DNA of 45,872 bases from Alphaproteobacteria bacterium (GCA_017642585.1 JAGCOR010000009.1:1-45872), one strand, 5' to 3'; positions 8,561 through 19,568 are shown, counted from the first letter of the stretch. The notes: generated by a model not told the origin, from the letters alone. Translations and numbers: made by a program.

Positions 8561-9181
8561 ATGGTATCTTTAAAAGGAACTCAAACAGAAAAAAATTTAT
8601 TGATTGCATTTGCTGGTGAATCCCAGGCACGCAATCGTTATACTTTCTTTGCTTCCCAGGCAAAAAAAGATGGATATGAAGCAATTGCAAAGATTTTCGA
8701 AGAAACTGCGGCCCAAGAAAAAGAACACGCAGAACGCTTGTTCAAATATTTGGAAGGTGGCCAAGTTGAAATCACAGCTAATTTCCCAGCTGGCAAAATA
8801 GGCGACACATTGGAAAATTTGAAAGCAGCTGCATATGGCGAACATGAAGAAAATACAGATATGTACCCAAAATTCGCACAAATCGCAGCCCAGGAAGGTT
8901 TCACAGCTATCGCTGATGTGTTGAAAAACATTGGTTATGCAGAACGTTATCATGAATCACGTTTCCGCGCCTTGGCAGAAGCCATCGAAAATGGAACAAT
9001 TTTCAAATCTGATAAAATCGTTATGTGGCGTTGTACAAATTGTGGCAATTGGCACATTGGAACCGAAGCGCCAAAGGTTTGCCCAGCATGTCTGCATACC
9101 CAGGGATACTTTATCAGCGAAGGTATTATTACACGTTGTGATACCAATGAAGGTTTTTGTGAATATACAGTCAAAGATTAA
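8561..9181 (+). CDS. rbr: Rubrerythrin
   Basis: The 206-residue non-haem diiron peroxidase reduces H2O2 in anaerobic or microaerobic cells. The N-terminal ferritin-like four-helix domain (about 1-145) carries the repeated diiron ligand pattern (E in GESQARNRY; EETAAQEKEHAERL; the second half around GFTAIADVLKNIGYAERYHESR). The C-terminal rubredoxin-like domain has CTNCG and CPACLH. AAGGAG precedes the ATG. Domain order and length are typical. Its presence suggests life with little oxygen. It is monocistronic, with a terminator 14 bp after the stop. Confidence 0.95.
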   Translation: MVSLKGTQTEKNLLIAFAGESQARNRYTFFASQAKKDGYEAIAKIFEETAAQEKEHAERLFKYLEGGQVEITANFPAGKIGDTLENLKAAAYGEHEENTDMYPKFAQIAAQEGFTAIADVLKNIGYAERYHESRFRALAEAIENGTIFKSDKIVMWRCTNCGNWHIGTEAPKVCPACLHTQGYFISEGIITRCDTNEGFCEYTVKD

Positions 9182-9193
9182 AATTAAACTGAT

Positions 9194-9221
9194 AAAAAAC
9201 CGCCAAATCGGCGGTTTTTTT
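9194..9221. terminator. Bidirectional terminator after rubrerythrin
   Basis: Stem 9198-9204 / 9210-9216 (AACCGCC), loop AAATC, with A and T runs on both sides. It serves the convergent lipoprotein gene as well. Confidence 0.85.
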
Positions 9222-9675
9222 ATTTATCTTTTTTAATTTCTAATTCATCTAATATTTCATTTAACTTTCTGAGTGAACTGTTTTGACATCCACGTCCGCG
9301 CCACGACAATATTTCTTGGCCTGTTTTTCTGTCTGCGATAGACAGATTGAAATTCCACCACCAAAAACCATTAAACATACACCATACGGGGCGCAAGATT
9401 TCTTCGCGTTCTTTAACATACACGAAATATTTCGCGTTATATGGTATTTCAAAAGTATCGATATCGCCTATGTTTAATGTCTTTTCTGTTTTTAATCTAC
9501 CAACATGTGTTTTATAACCGCGTTCATCCATAACTTGTTTCAAAGATCTTTGCATGGAATATCCACCGCGTGGGGTATAAATTACACCATTTTTATCCAA
9601 AGAGTTTGGTTTCAGGTATATGCTGTTGCAACCAACCAGGGATAAACATGCTAAAAATAAAACCAATAAACGCAT
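9220..9675 (-). CDS. Uncharacterised lipoprotein, 151 aa
   Basis: A lipoprotein signal peptide is clear: MRLLVLFLACLSLVGC, with the lipobox Cys at residue 16. The mature part contains a Trp-rich stretch (FNGFWWWNFNLSIADRKTGQEILSWRG), a pattern seen in small periplasmic-facing beta proteins. I do not recognise the family. AAAGGAA precedes the ATG. Its stop overlaps the bidirectional terminator shared with rubrerythrin. It is probably an outer-membrane-anchored periplasmic protein. Confidence 0.75.
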   Translation of the reverse strand: MRLLVLFLACLSLVGCNSIYLKPNSLDKNGVIYTPRGGYSMQRSLKQVMDERGYKTHVGRLKTEKTLNIGDIDTFEIPYNAKYFVYVKEREEILRPVWCMFNGFWWWNFNLSIADRKTGQEILSWRGRGCQNSSLRKLNEILDELEIKKDK

Positions 9676-9736
9676 ATGAATATATTCCTTTGACTTTCAT
9701 GTTGATTTTAGTCAATAAAACGCATGTAAATCAAGA

Positions 9737-9764
9737 ACAAAAAACCGCCCAAACGGGCGGTTTC
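9737..9764 (-). terminator. Terminator of rlpA
   Basis: Stem 9742-9750 / 9755-9763 (AAACCGCCC), loop AAAC; on the minus strand it is followed by a T run. It lies 20 bp past the rlpA stop. Confidence 0.8.
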
Positions 9765-9782
9765 GAAATAGGTTATTAACGA

Positions 9783-10655
9783 TTAAATGCTGTCTGCATT
9801 AACCCATTCACCTGTCTTTTTCAACAAACCAGGTGCCATACCTTTGTCTTTACGCAAAGAATCTAAGATACGACGGGCATTTGCAGCATCCAAATTGACA
9901 AAGCGAACTTTGTACATATCGCCTTCTTGGATAACTTTGACATCGCCATAGGAAGCCAATTCTTTTGCCAATGCATTTGCGTTATCTTCGCTGTACACTG
10001 CAGCAACCTGAACCATGTAATCGCCTGTTACAACTGGCGCAGCTTGAACTGGTTCTGCTTTTTCTTCTTCTTTGACCAATGGTGTTGGTTCTGTGGCTTC
10101 ACCTAATGTTGCTTTCTTTACAGCAATAGATTGTGGTGCCAAAATTTGAATTTGAACCTTGGATTGATTGGTCAAACCAATTTGTTGTGCAGCAGCATCG
10201 GACAAATCCATGATACGTGTATTTACAAATGGGCCACGTGTATTAACACGAACAACAACTGAATTACCATTGTCCAAATTTGTTACGCGAACAATAGAAG
10301 GCAAAGGCAATGTTTTGCTGGTTGCGGTCAATTGTTTTGAATTAAATGTTTCACCGTTGCTGGTCTTTGAACCATCTAATTCCACAGGAATAATACCTGC
10401 GATACCTGTTTGGTTATATGTTAAATCTTCTGCTGGGATGTATTGGACATCTTCCACTTTATAGGAAGTACCAATCAAATATTTTGGTGCAGCAGCCATC
10501 AAATATGCATCATCATTCAAATTAGCACCAGATGTTTGCAGTTGTTCTTCACCAAAGCCTTCATAGCCATATGAATTGGCGTTGTTTTCATAACCTGTTT
10601 CCATACATCCTGTTACTAAAGCGGATAATACTGCCAAAGATATAAATTTTTTCAT
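9783..10655 (-). CDS. rlpA: RlpA-family septal lytic transglycosylase lipoprotein with SPOR domain
   Basis: The 290-residue lipoprotein has signal SLAVLSALVTGC (Cys17). A double-psi beta-barrel (RlpA-like) domain spans about 60-175, with family motifs NGETFNSKQLTATSKTLPLP, VRVTNLDNG and RVNTRGPF. A Glu/Pro linker follows, then a C-terminal SPOR domain (about 212-285, GDYMVQVAAVYSEDNANALA) that binds denuded septal glycan. RlpA cleaves stem-less glycan strands during cell separation. AAAGGAG precedes the ATG. It is monocistronic, downstream of murJ on the same strand. Confidence 0.92.
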   Translation of the reverse strand: MKKFISLAVLSALVTGCMETGYENNANSYGYEGFGEEQLQTSGANLNDDAYLMAAAPKYLIGTSYKVEDVQYIPAEDLTYNQTGIAGIIPVELDGSKTSNGETFNSKQLTATSKTLPLPSIVRVTNLDNGNSVVVRVNTRGPFVNTRIMDLSDAAAQQIGLTNQSKVQIQILAPQSIAVKKATLGEATEPTPLVKEEEKAEPVQAAPVVTGDYMVQVAAVYSEDNANALAKELASYGDVKVIQEGDMYKVRFVNLDAANARRILDSLRKDKGMAPGLLKKTGEWVNADSI

Positions 10656-10735
10656 GTTCTCACTCCTTTTGCGGGCAATCCCGTTTTGCCTTTCATATTC
10701 TATATTTTATCATAACAAAAGCCGACTTGCAAATT

Positions 10736-12202
10736 TTATTTTATAATGCGTCTGTCGATGATAAATGCGGTTGGTAAATACAGAACGGCAAACACAGCCA
10801 TAGCACCGCCCAACATCCAAATATTAGGAATATCAACCATACATAAAATGCCGCCCAATATTACAGCAATAACAGCGAACATGGCCATAGAAACAAAAGT
10901 TTTTTTGTCTGTTTTGATTAATTCGCGCTTTCTGCAAACCCGACCCAGTAAATAATTTTTTACATATCCACTGACAACAACTCCAACTGGTATTGATAAA
11001 TAACCGATAAATGGGAACAGAGCTAAATAAATCACAGATGCCACACCCAAAGATACCATACTGGTTTTCACGGGTGTATTAACATCCTGGGATGCATACA
11101 GAGTTTTGCTGTAAATCTGGCTGATTAACATTGCAGGCAATACCAAACATTGAATTTTAATAGCCAATGCAACCGCACGGGTTGATTCAGGTGTCCACGC
11201 GCCATGTTGAAATAAAATACGAATAATTGGTTCGGCCAATACGAACAAACCAACCATACATGGAATAATCAACATCATAGATCTGCGAATAGAAGAGTTT
11301 TGTTGAATATAAACACTGCGCATATTTTTATCGGTCAATGCTTTAGATATAGATGAAATCAATACAGTTCCCACCGCCAGACCAATCATGGCAAATGGTA
11401 ATTGAATCATTCTGTCCGAATAATACAGCCATGACACAGCACCTGATTGCCAACTGGCGACCAAAGTTCCAATAATAATGGTTATTTGATAAAAACCTGA
11501 ACCGACCAAACTGACACAGAATCTTTTGAACAAACTTTTAATTTGCCCGTTCCAATGGGGAACGATTAACCGCAGACCAAAATTTTTCCGCCTGATACGC
11601 CACCACAGAGTAAAGAATTGTATAATACCCGATAAAACCACCGTTGCCGCGATTACATAGATAATATATTGATTGCCGTACCATAAAGAACCAGCCAACG
11701 CACCAATCAACATTAAATTTAACATAACCGGCATAAATGCCGCCAATAAGAATCTGGAATGTGCATTTAATACCGCAGATAAAAACGCCGCACCGCATAT
11801 GAATATGACATAGAAGAACATAATACGGGCAATCAACACAGTTAATTGCATCTTACCAGGTTCTGCTGAAAATCCTGGTGCCAAAGCCCATACGACCAAA
11901 GGCATTGCTATTTCGAATATAATTGTCAATCCCAACAATATAACCATCAACCAAGAAAAGACATTTTCTGCAAAACCTTTGTCTTTATCAATATCAGTGT
12001 ACATTGGAATAAAGATAGCGGACAGGGCGCCTTCACCCAATAAATCACGAAACAGGTTAGGTAATTTAAACGCAGCAAAGAAAATATCAGATAATCGGCC
12101 AGCACCCAAGAATCGCGCAATCAACATATCGCGAATAAAACCGAATATACGACTGATGCCTGTCATAACACCGACACCGAATATATGTTTTCCAAGTTTC
12201 AT
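10736..12202 (-). CDS. murJ: Lipid II flippase MurJ (MviN)
   Basis: The 488-residue polytopic protein of the MOP superfamily has about 13-14 TM helices and flips lipid II across the inner membrane for peptidoglycan synthesis. The N-terminus (VMTGISRIFGFIRDMLIARFLGAG) and the DLLGEGALSAIFIPMY motif are characteristic of MurJ, including conserved TM1-TM2 Arg and Asp residues. Length is close to the family norm (about 510). It is divergent from bamD with a 73-bp gap. A promoter is visible (12244-12273), giving a leader of about 35 nt. Confidence 0.96.
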   Translation of the reverse strand: MKLGKHIFGVGVMTGISRIFGFIRDMLIARFLGAGRLSDIFFAAFKLPNLFRDLLGEGALSAIFIPMYTDIDKDKGFAENVFSWLMVILLGLTIIFEIAMPLVVWALAPGFSAEPGKMQLTVLIARIMFFYVIFICGAAFLSAVLNAHSRFLLAAFMPVMLNLMLIGALAGSLWYGNQYIIYVIAATVVLSGIIQFFTLWWRIRRKNFGLRLIVPHWNGQIKSLFKRFCVSLVGSGFYQITIIIGTLVASWQSGAVSWLYYSDRMIQLPFAMIGLAVGTVLISSISKALTDKNMRSVYIQQNSSIRRSMMLIIPCMVGLFVLAEPIIRILFQHGAWTPESTRAVALAIKIQCLVLPAMLISQIYSKTLYASQDVNTPVKTSMVSLGVASVIYLALFPFIGYLSIPVGVVVSGYVKNYLLGRVCRKRELIKTDKKTFVSMAMFAVIAVILGGILCMVDIPNIWMLGGAMAVFAVLYLPTAFIIDRRIIK

Positions 12203-12243
12203 GATAAAAACCTATTTTTTGCTTTTATTTTTTCTTGTGTTTA

Positions 12244-12273
12244 ATTATACTGCGTTTAAGTAAGGAATTTCAA
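12244..12273 (-). promoter_or_regulatory. Promoter of murJ
   Basis: Leftward TTGAAA (12268-12273), 18-nt spacer, TATAAT (12244-12249). The -35 box abuts the bamD start codon (12276) and overlaps its Shine-Dalgarno region, so the two divergent genes share this short segment. Confidence 0.6.
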
Positions 12274-12275
12274 GT

Positions 12276-12995
12276 ATGAAAAAATTAGTTTTGTGTGTTT
12301 GTGTATGTGGAATGTTGGCGGGATGTGGTGGTACAGAAGAAATAGCCCCAGAACGCCCATTGGAAGATATTTACCAATCTGCATACCAAGAATTTAACAA
12401 GAAAAATTATGAAGAAGCGGCCGAATTATTTCAAATTGCTGAATCTCAATATCCTGCCAGTCCATGGGCAGCAGATGCGTTGGTTATGATGGCTTATACC
12501 AGATATATGGACAAAGATTTTGCAGGTTCTATATTGGCAATCGACAGATATATGCGTTTTCACCCAGGCCACAAAGATGTTCCTTATATGATGTATTTGC
12601 GTGGTATGGATTATTATCGCCAGGTCAGTGATGTTCGTCGTGATCCTGGAATGTCCGTATATGCTTTGCAATCTTTTCAGCAACTGGTTGAACGTTTCCC
12701 AAAATCAGAATATGCCGAAAACGCAAAAAATAAAATCTTGATTTTGAAAAACTATATTGCAGGCAAAGTAATGTATGCAGCGCGCAGTGATATGCAAAAT
12801 AAAAATTGGACATCTGCTATAACCAGATTTCAATCGGTTGTAACCACTGCTCAAGAAACAGTTATGACACCCGAAGCAATGTTTCGGTTAACCGAATGTT
12901 ATAATGCGATTGGGTTGCCCGAACAAGCGACCGGTTATGCAGATATGCTGAAAAAGAATTTTCCAGATAATGAATGGACGAAAAAGTTAAAATAA
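12276..12995 (+). CDS. bamD: Outer-membrane assembly lipoprotein BamD
   Basis: The 239-residue lipoprotein has signal peptide MKKLVLCVCVCGMLAGC (lipobox LAGC, Cys17). It then carries TPR-like repeats: YQEFNKKNYEEAAELFQIAESQYPASPWA, a repeat at FAGSILAIDRYMRFHPGHKD, and WTSAITRFQSVV near the C-terminus. BamD is the essential lipoprotein that with BamA inserts beta-barrel proteins into the outer membrane. Length and domain order fit. AAGGAA lies upstream of the ATG. It is followed at once by a bidirectional terminator. Confidence 0.93.
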   Translation: MKKLVLCVCVCGMLAGCGGTEEIAPERPLEDIYQSAYQEFNKKNYEEAAELFQIAESQYPASPWAADALVMMAYTRYMDKDFAGSILAIDRYMRFHPGHKDVPYMMYLRGMDYYRQVSDVRRDPGMSVYALQSFQQLVERFPKSEYAENAKNKILILKNYIAGKVMYAARSDMQNKNWTSAITRFQSVVTTAQETVMTPEAMFRLTECYNAIGLPEQATGYADMLKKNFPDNEWTKKLK

Positions 12996-13018
12996 AAATG
13001 CCCAAATGGGCATTTTTT
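12994..13018. terminator. Bidirectional terminator between bamD and dcd
   Basis: Stem 12994-13003 / 13008-13017 (AAAAATGCCC), loop AAAT. It overlaps the bamD stop on one side and the dcd stop on the other. Confidence 0.85.
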
Positions 13019-13757
13019 ATAATTGTTGTTGTTTTCTAAGAAATTGGATAATGCAAGCATCAACAGGCACAGGTGCAGCAGGTGTCGCATCTTTCTGGTT
13101 TTTGTAATGGCTTGCAGGATTAAGATAATACGGTTTTCGTGCGCCTTCAAATTCTTCGTAATAAATCTGACCGATACGCATACCAGGATAAACAACAGTT
13201 GGATACAAAGTATGAATTTCCAACGTCCAATGTCCTACAAAACCATCATCACCACGCCCTGCGGTGTGATGGTTAAGTATGAAATTGCGACCTGTACTGG
13301 ATTTACCATCTATGTATGGGAATAAATTATATGTTTTTGTATATTCTACTGTTGAACCCAGATATCCAATAAGTGGATTCAAAATTACACCTGATAAAGG
13401 CATTTTAATTTCGCTGATTTCTGTTTTCTTAGCTGGGTCTAACAAAAATTTTGGGTTGCGCTGGTCATAAAGATGCGGTCTTAACGTGTAATCTTCATAT
13501 GCCAGATATGTTTCAAACCAATCACGCATAGAATATTCTGATAATGGTTTGTTTGTGTCGTATTCTATAACAGGTTTCATCCCCTGTGGAATTGTGTGTT
13601 TGTAAACTTTTAACACAGGCGCCAAATGTAAATCATAACTGTTAGACCCCAGACATTCTTCAAAAAAGGGTTCAATAACAATATTTGGACTGTTATTTGG
13701 ATTTTCTGGATTTGGATTTCCCATTGTTTCTTTAATTTTTGGACCAGTTAACTGCAT
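13017..13757 (-). CDS. dcd: dCTP deaminase
   Basis: The 246-residue enzyme converts dCTP to dUTP, feeding dTMP synthesis. It is a trimeric dUTPase-fold protein. The diagnostic motifs are FFEECLGSNSYDLHL near the N-terminus and, in the active-site region, SSTGRNFILNHHTAG followed by GFVGHWTLEI with the catalytic Glu, and MRIGQIYY. An in-frame ATG at 13826 would add 23 residues that cross a Shine-Dalgarno-like tract. The ATG at 13757 (MQLTGPKIKE), preceded by AAGGCG, fits the family start better. It is longer than the E. coli enzyme (about 193) because of extra N- and C-terminal segments. Confidence 0.9.
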   Translation of the reverse strand: MQLTGPKIKETMGNPNPENPNNSPNIVIEPFFEECLGSNSYDLHLAPVLKVYKHTIPQGMKPVIEYDTNKPLSEYSMRDWFETYLAYEDYTLRPHLYDQRNPKFLLDPAKKTEISEIKMPLSGVILNPLIGYLGSTVEYTKTYNLFPYIDGKSSTGRNFILNHHTAGRGDDGFVGHWTLEIHTLYPTVVYPGMRIGQIYYEEFEGARKPYYLNPASHYKNQKDATPAAPVPVDACIIQFLRKQQQL

Positions 13758-13869
13758 TTTTTTACGCCTTTTTGTTTGGTCTCTCCTTTCAGGTAGATAA
13801 TTAACATAAAGTTTTGATTTTATCAAGATTTTTGTTTATTTTTTCAAATCGTGTGCTATTGTATAACTT

Positions 13870-14760
13870 ATGAAGAAAACATATTCAGGTTTTATTGCAA
13901 TTATTGGCCCGACAAATGCGGGTAAATCAACATTGTTAAATCAAATTATGGGACGCAAAGTTTCCATAGTTTCCCACAAAGTCCAAACCACCAGAACACG
14001 TCTGCGTGCTATCAAAATGGTTGGGGACAAACAATTGATTTTTGTTGATACCCCCGGTGTTTTTAAACCTGCACGTCGTTTGGACAGGGCAATGGTATCT
14101 GCTGCTATGTCTGCTATGGATGAAGCAGATGCAGTTTTGTTGTTAATTGATGCACAAAAAGGTATCACCCAAACCGTTCGTGATTTGGTGGAAAAAATCA
14201 AAGACCATTCCAATCTGTTTGTGGCATTAAATAAAGTTGATGCAATTTCTAAAACCGATTTATTACCAATGGTTGCCCAATTAACAAATATGGCCAGTTT
14301 CAACGAGATATTTATGATTTCTGCACTAAAAAATGATGGTATAAACCAGATGTTACAGGCCTTGGCCAATGTCGTACCTGAATCACCATATTTGTTTGAT
14401 GCAACGGATGCCAGTGATGTTCCGGACATGTTATATTTGTCAGAATTGACCCGTGAAAAAATCTATAAATATATTCATCAAGAATTGCCATATCATATCA
14501 ATGTTGTTACTGAAAAAGTAGAAACAGATAACGAAGGTGTTTTGGAAATATATCAAAAAATAGTTGTAAAAAACCAGGCGCACAAAAAAATAGTCATAGG
14601 TCGCAACGGTGAACAATTAAAGAAAATTGGAACTGCCGCCCGTTTAGATATTCAAAATCAATGGGGTGTAAATGCACGGTTGCATCTGTTTGTGCGTGTA
14701 GAAGAAAATTGGGAAGAAACGGCTGAAAATTACACAGACCAGGGGTTAGAGTTCAAATAA
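13870..14760 (+). CDS. era: Era GTPase, 30S ribosome assembly
   Basis: The 296-residue GTPase binds the 3' end of 16S rRNA and promotes small-subunit maturation. G1 is GPTNAGKST (13-21), G3 is FVDTPG and G4 is ALNKVDA. The C-terminal KH domain carries GRNGEQLKKIG, then RLDIQNQWGVNARLHLFVRV. Length is typical. No Shine-Dalgarno precedes the ATG, and a -10-like TATAAC or TATTGT lies within 2-8 nt of it, so a leaderless message is possible. A small lipoprotein gene follows 13 bp downstream. Confidence 0.96.
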   Translation: MKKTYSGFIAIIGPTNAGKSTLLNQIMGRKVSIVSHKVQTTRTRLRAIKMVGDKQLIFVDTPGVFKPARRLDRAMVSAAMSAMDEADAVLLLIDAQKGITQTVRDLVEKIKDHSNLFVALNKVDAISKTDLLPMVAQLTNMASFNEIFMISALKNDGINQMLQALANVVPESPYLFDATDASDVPDMLYLSELTREKIYKYIHQELPYHINVVTEKVETDNEGVLEIYQKIVVKNQAHKKIVIGRNGEQLKKIGTAARLDIQNQWGVNARLHLFVRVEENWEETAENYTDQGLEFK

Positions 14761-14773
14761 TAAGGTCAAATAT

Positions 14774-15214
14774 ATGAAAAACAAGAACTACAAATTATTT
14801 ATTTTAATGTCTTTTTTGCTGTTGGGTGGTTGTACTACGAAGCATAAAAATGTTGTTACGGGCATCGGCACAATCGACAACAGACCAATGTTATTATTGG
14901 AAGATACAGAAAATAATAAAGAAAGAATTTATTATATTCCACCACAATATTTAGATGAATACCGTTATACATTTTTGGATGATACTGTGACAATTGGAAT
15001 AAATCCTATGAGGGCTGGACTCACAGATAGAAAATATCAATTAACCAGCGTATTAAAACCAGATGATTGTACTTGCAGTTTTAACAATGACAGTATTCGT
15101 GCCAGAACGAAAAGGGAACAAATGCACAATGATTCTGTATATGCGACCAACCAATACAAAGAACTTGAATATTTAAAACAACAAATAAAACCATCACCAC
15201 AAAATATTAAATAA
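14774..15214 (+). CDS. Uncharacterised small lipoprotein, 146 aa
   Basis: A signal peptide with lipobox (FILMSFLLLGGC, Cys at residue 20) indicates a lipid-anchored envelope protein. The mature part has an OB- or beta-sandwich-like core around IGTIDNRPMLLLEDTENNKERIYYIPPQYLDEY and a charged helical C-terminus. I recognise no family. It lies between era and queA, 13 bp and 1 bp away respectively, and is probably co-transcribed with both. Confidence 0.7.
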   Translation: MKNKNYKLFILMSFLLLGGCTTKHKNVVTGIGTIDNRPMLLLEDTENNKERIYYIPPQYLDEYRYTFLDDTVTIGINPMRAGLTDRKYQLTSVLKPDDCTCSFNNDSIRARTKREQMHNDSVYATNQYKELEYLKQQIKPSPQNIK

Positions 15215-15215
15215 A

Positions 15216-16237
15216 ATGTACCACACGTCAGATTTTGATTTTGAATTACCAACTGAATTGATTGCATCACATCCACTGCACGACAGGGATGCTTCGCGTA
15301 TGTTGGTTGTTAATGGCGAAAATATACATGACAAACATATTCGTGATTTTTTGGATTATTTGAAACCTGGTGATGTGGTTGTTTTCAATAATTCGCGTGT
15401 TATTCCTGCGCGTTTTATGGCAGGCGATCACGAAATAACATTACATACATCTGTGGATGATAAAAATTGGTGGGGTTTGTGCAAAAAATTCAACAAAATA
15501 AACATAGGCGACACATTAACCACGGAAAACGGCACAACAATATCTGTCATAGATAAAGATGACGACAGTGGTTTATTGTTGCGTTTTAATTGCGATAATG
15601 TTTTTGATTTGTTGGATAAAATAGGCAAAATGCCATTACCACCATATATGAAACGCGAAGAAGAAACCGAAGATCGTGAACGTTATCAAACTGTATATGC
15701 ACAACCTTTGGGTTCTATGGCGGCGCCAACGGCAGGATTGCATTTCACAGATGAATTATTGCAAGAAATAGAAAACCGCGGTGCAAAAATTGTTAAAATA
15801 ACATTACATGTGGGGGCTGGAACTTGGATGCCGGTTAAAACCGAAGATTTATCTCAACATAAAATGCACAGTGAATGGTGTTGTATCACACCAGAACAGG
15901 CGGATATTATAAATAATGCCACGCGTATAATTGCGGTTGGAACAACATCTATGCGAACATTGGAAAGCGCGTCCCAGTTGGCAAAACAAAATGGCGTTAA
16001 TGCACGTGTAATGCCAATATGTCAAACAACAAATATATTTATTACACCGGGCTATAAATTCGGCGCGGTTGATGTGTTGTTAACCAATTTTCATTTGCCT
16101 AAATCAACATTGTTTATGTTGGTATCTGCGTTCGCAGGACTGGACGAAATGAAGTCGGCATATAAACATGCGGTTGATGAAAAATACCGCTTTTTCAGTT
16201 ATGGTGATTGCTGTTTGTTGTTTAGAAAGGATTCATA

Positions 16238-16238
<1 letters not shown>
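15216..16238 (+). CDS. queA: S-adenosylmethionine:tRNA ribosyltransferase-isomerase QueA
   Basis: The 340-residue enzyme transfers and isomerises the ribosyl moiety of AdoMet to preQ1-tRNA, forming epoxyqueuosine. The N-terminus FDFELPTELIASHPLHDRDASRML, the GDVVVFNNSRVIPARF motif and the GSMAAPTAGLHFT signature are diagnostic. The C-terminus LTNFHLPKSTLFMLVSAFAG matches too. It starts 1 bp after the preceding lipoprotein stop and overlaps the next gene by one base (TAATG). It works in the same pathway as tgt, two genes downstream. Confidence 0.97.
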
Positions 16239-17775
<1,537 letters not shown>

Positions 17776-17779
17776 ACTG

Positions 17780-18511
17780 ATGATATTTAATGATAAATTT
17801 GCGCAAGCTTGTGTTTCAGATTCTTTCGTAATTAGTATCAATCGCAAAGATAATATGTTCAATAATTTGGTAACTGTTACACAAATGTATGGGGATGAAG
17901 GTTTTGAACAATTTGATAGAAAAATCAGTAAAGATAAATTGCGTTTCAAAAAACCTTTCGTTGCAGATATGATGTTTGATGTAATGCATGCTGTGATTGA
18001 ATATCAAGATATGTGGCGCCATATGATTGCACCAATCGATTATACAAAACCAACAATAGAAAATGGCGAAAATTATGTTAAAAACAGTATTTATCTGGGA
18101 ACATATTTAAACAGAGAAACAAAAGGCAAAACAAAACCATATGACAGGGATGCAGAATTACAAAGATTACAACAGGATAAACAAATTCCTGTACCTGTAT
18201 CACCAACAAATTTAGATGTTGTTTTGGAAACCCGCAGAATAGATAAACCAAATGGTTTGCATTATGTATATAATTTATTGATAAAACCAGAAGATATCAC
18301 AAACGGATTTAATCCTTATGGGTTTGCTACGGTTGAAATTACTGCGTTTGTTTCAAAAACAGATGCAGATTTTTATGCACAAAGTTCTAAATTCTTTAAC
18401 GAATTCGCGAAAGATAAAAAAGAACAATATGAAGCATACAGAAAGGTTAATCAAACCAGAATAAATTGCTTTAACAAAATAACTGATGCAATTAAAACAA
18501 ACAAAAAATAA
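17780..18511 (+). CDS. Unknown protein, 243 aa
   Basis: No family is recognised. The protein is soluble and basic, without signal or TM segment. It contains an internal antiparallel-looking stretch (RIDKPNGLHYVYNLLIKPEDITNGFNPYGFATVEITAFV) and a helical C-terminal tail. AAAAGGAC precedes the ATG at 17780; an upstream in-frame ATG at 17756 overlaps the tgt end and lacks this support. It follows tgt by 4 bp and precedes a membrane protein by 13 bp, so it may be expressed with either. Confidence 0.65.
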   Translation: MIFNDKFAQACVSDSFVISINRKDNMFNNLVTVTQMYGDEGFEQFDRKISKDKLRFKKPFVADMMFDVMHAVIEYQDMWRHMIAPIDYTKPTIENGENYVKNSIYLGTYLNRETKGKTKPYDRDAELQRLQQDKQIPVPVSPTNLDVVLETRRIDKPNGLHYVYNLLIKPEDITNGFNPYGFATVEITAFVSKTDADFYAQSSKFFNEFAKDKKEQYEAYRKVNQTRINCFNKITDAIKTNKK

Positions 18512-18524
18512 AGGGAGGACAAAA

Positions 18525-19511
18525 ATGGCAAAGAAAAAAGATATCGAAGTTATCGATATGCACGGTGCAAAAACCGTAAAGAAAAAAACATCTGTTATAA
18601 CATGGACTAAACGTATATTTGCAATAATTTCAATTATATGGATTGCGTTTATTGCGTGGTTTCCATTATATGTAAAAAACACATATTCGGCACCAATTAA
18701 AAAATCTATGGTTGTATCTTTGTTCTTTGATTTGCAAAGAAATATTGCGAAACAATATGAACGTATGTTGGATGGAATCAAAGATGCAATAAATCTTGAA
18801 AAACCAATTGGTATTGCGATTGAAAAGGTCAAAATTGTTGAATCTGGTGTTGATAAAGTAACAGACACAACTGCTAAAGCTAAAAATCAAACAAACAAAG
18901 TCAAAGAAGAAACAAACAAAGTTTCTAAATTGACGGGTTTGGTGAATAAATTTGGTGTAAAAACATCGGGTGTAGACAAAGCGGTTGCTGATACAAACAA
19001 AATGGTTGCAGCGGCCGATAAAAACATAGCCAAAGTTGATAATGTTGCGGAAATGGTAAATAAAAAATTAGATTCTGTGAAAACTGAATTGGTCAAAGTT
19101 TCCCAAACAGAAGTTGATAAAATGGTTGATGAAGCAATCAAAAAACAAATTGATAAAAATTCAGGTGGATTGGGTACAACTTTGTTGACTAATTATGGTA
19201 TTAAACACGTTTACCCATGGCGCCCATCTTCGTGGGGTGTAGCAACCAAGATTTACAATGATTTGGAAAAATCAGACGTCAGTGTTGTCAAAGCTTTGAC
19301 AGACATGGTCAATCATAACTTTAACATGGTCGCATGGGTTATGGTTATATTGGTCTGGGTTGTTGGTCTGTTGGCTTGGTTGGTGGCATTCAAAAAGGTT
19401 AAAATGTTCCTGTCGCCATTTATCGTTTGCCCACGTTGTGGACATACATTTGCGGACAGACGTACCGCTATGGGCTTGTTAAAGGTATTTCAACCATGGA
19501 AATGGTTTTAA
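18525..19511 (+). CDS. Two-TM coiled-coil membrane protein with C-terminal zinc-ribbon-like motif
   Basis: The 328-residue protein has TM1 at about 29-50 (IFAIISIIWIAFIAWFPLYV). A long region rich in Lys, Val and Thr with heptad character follows (about 95-210, many repeats of the type DKA..DTNK). TM2 is at about 268-288 (WVMVILVWVVGLLAWLVAF). A short C-terminal tail carries CPRCGHTFADRR. A strong GGGAGG ribosome-binding site precedes the ATG at 18525. The topology places the coiled coil outside or inside as one large loop. I do not recognise a family. A terminator follows. Confidence 0.65.
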   Translation: MAKKKDIEVIDMHGAKTVKKKTSVITWTKRIFAIISIIWIAFIAWFPLYVKNTYSAPIKKSMVVSLFFDLQRNIAKQYERMLDGIKDAINLEKPIGIAIEKVKIVESGVDKVTDTTAKAKNQTNKVKEETNKVSKLTGLVNKFGVKTSGVDKAVADTNKMVAAADKNIAKVDNVAEMVNKKLDSVKTELVKVSQTEVDKMVDEAIKKQIDKNSGGLGTTLLTNYGIKHVYPWRPSSWGVATKIYNDLEKSDVSVVKALTDMVNHNFNMVAWVMVILVWVVGLLAWLVAFKKVKMFLSPFIVCPRCGHTFADRRTAMGLLKVFQPWKWF

Positions 19512-19538
19512 GATAACCTGTTAAATGTCCAAAAATTG

Positions 19539-19568
19539 AAAATATCGCCGATTTTGGCGATATTTTTA
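19539..19568 (+). terminator. Terminator after the coiled-coil membrane-protein gene
   Basis: Stem 19540-19549 / 19556-19565 (AAATATCGCC), loop of 6, then T-rich sequence. It lies 28 bp past the stop. Confidence 0.75.
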
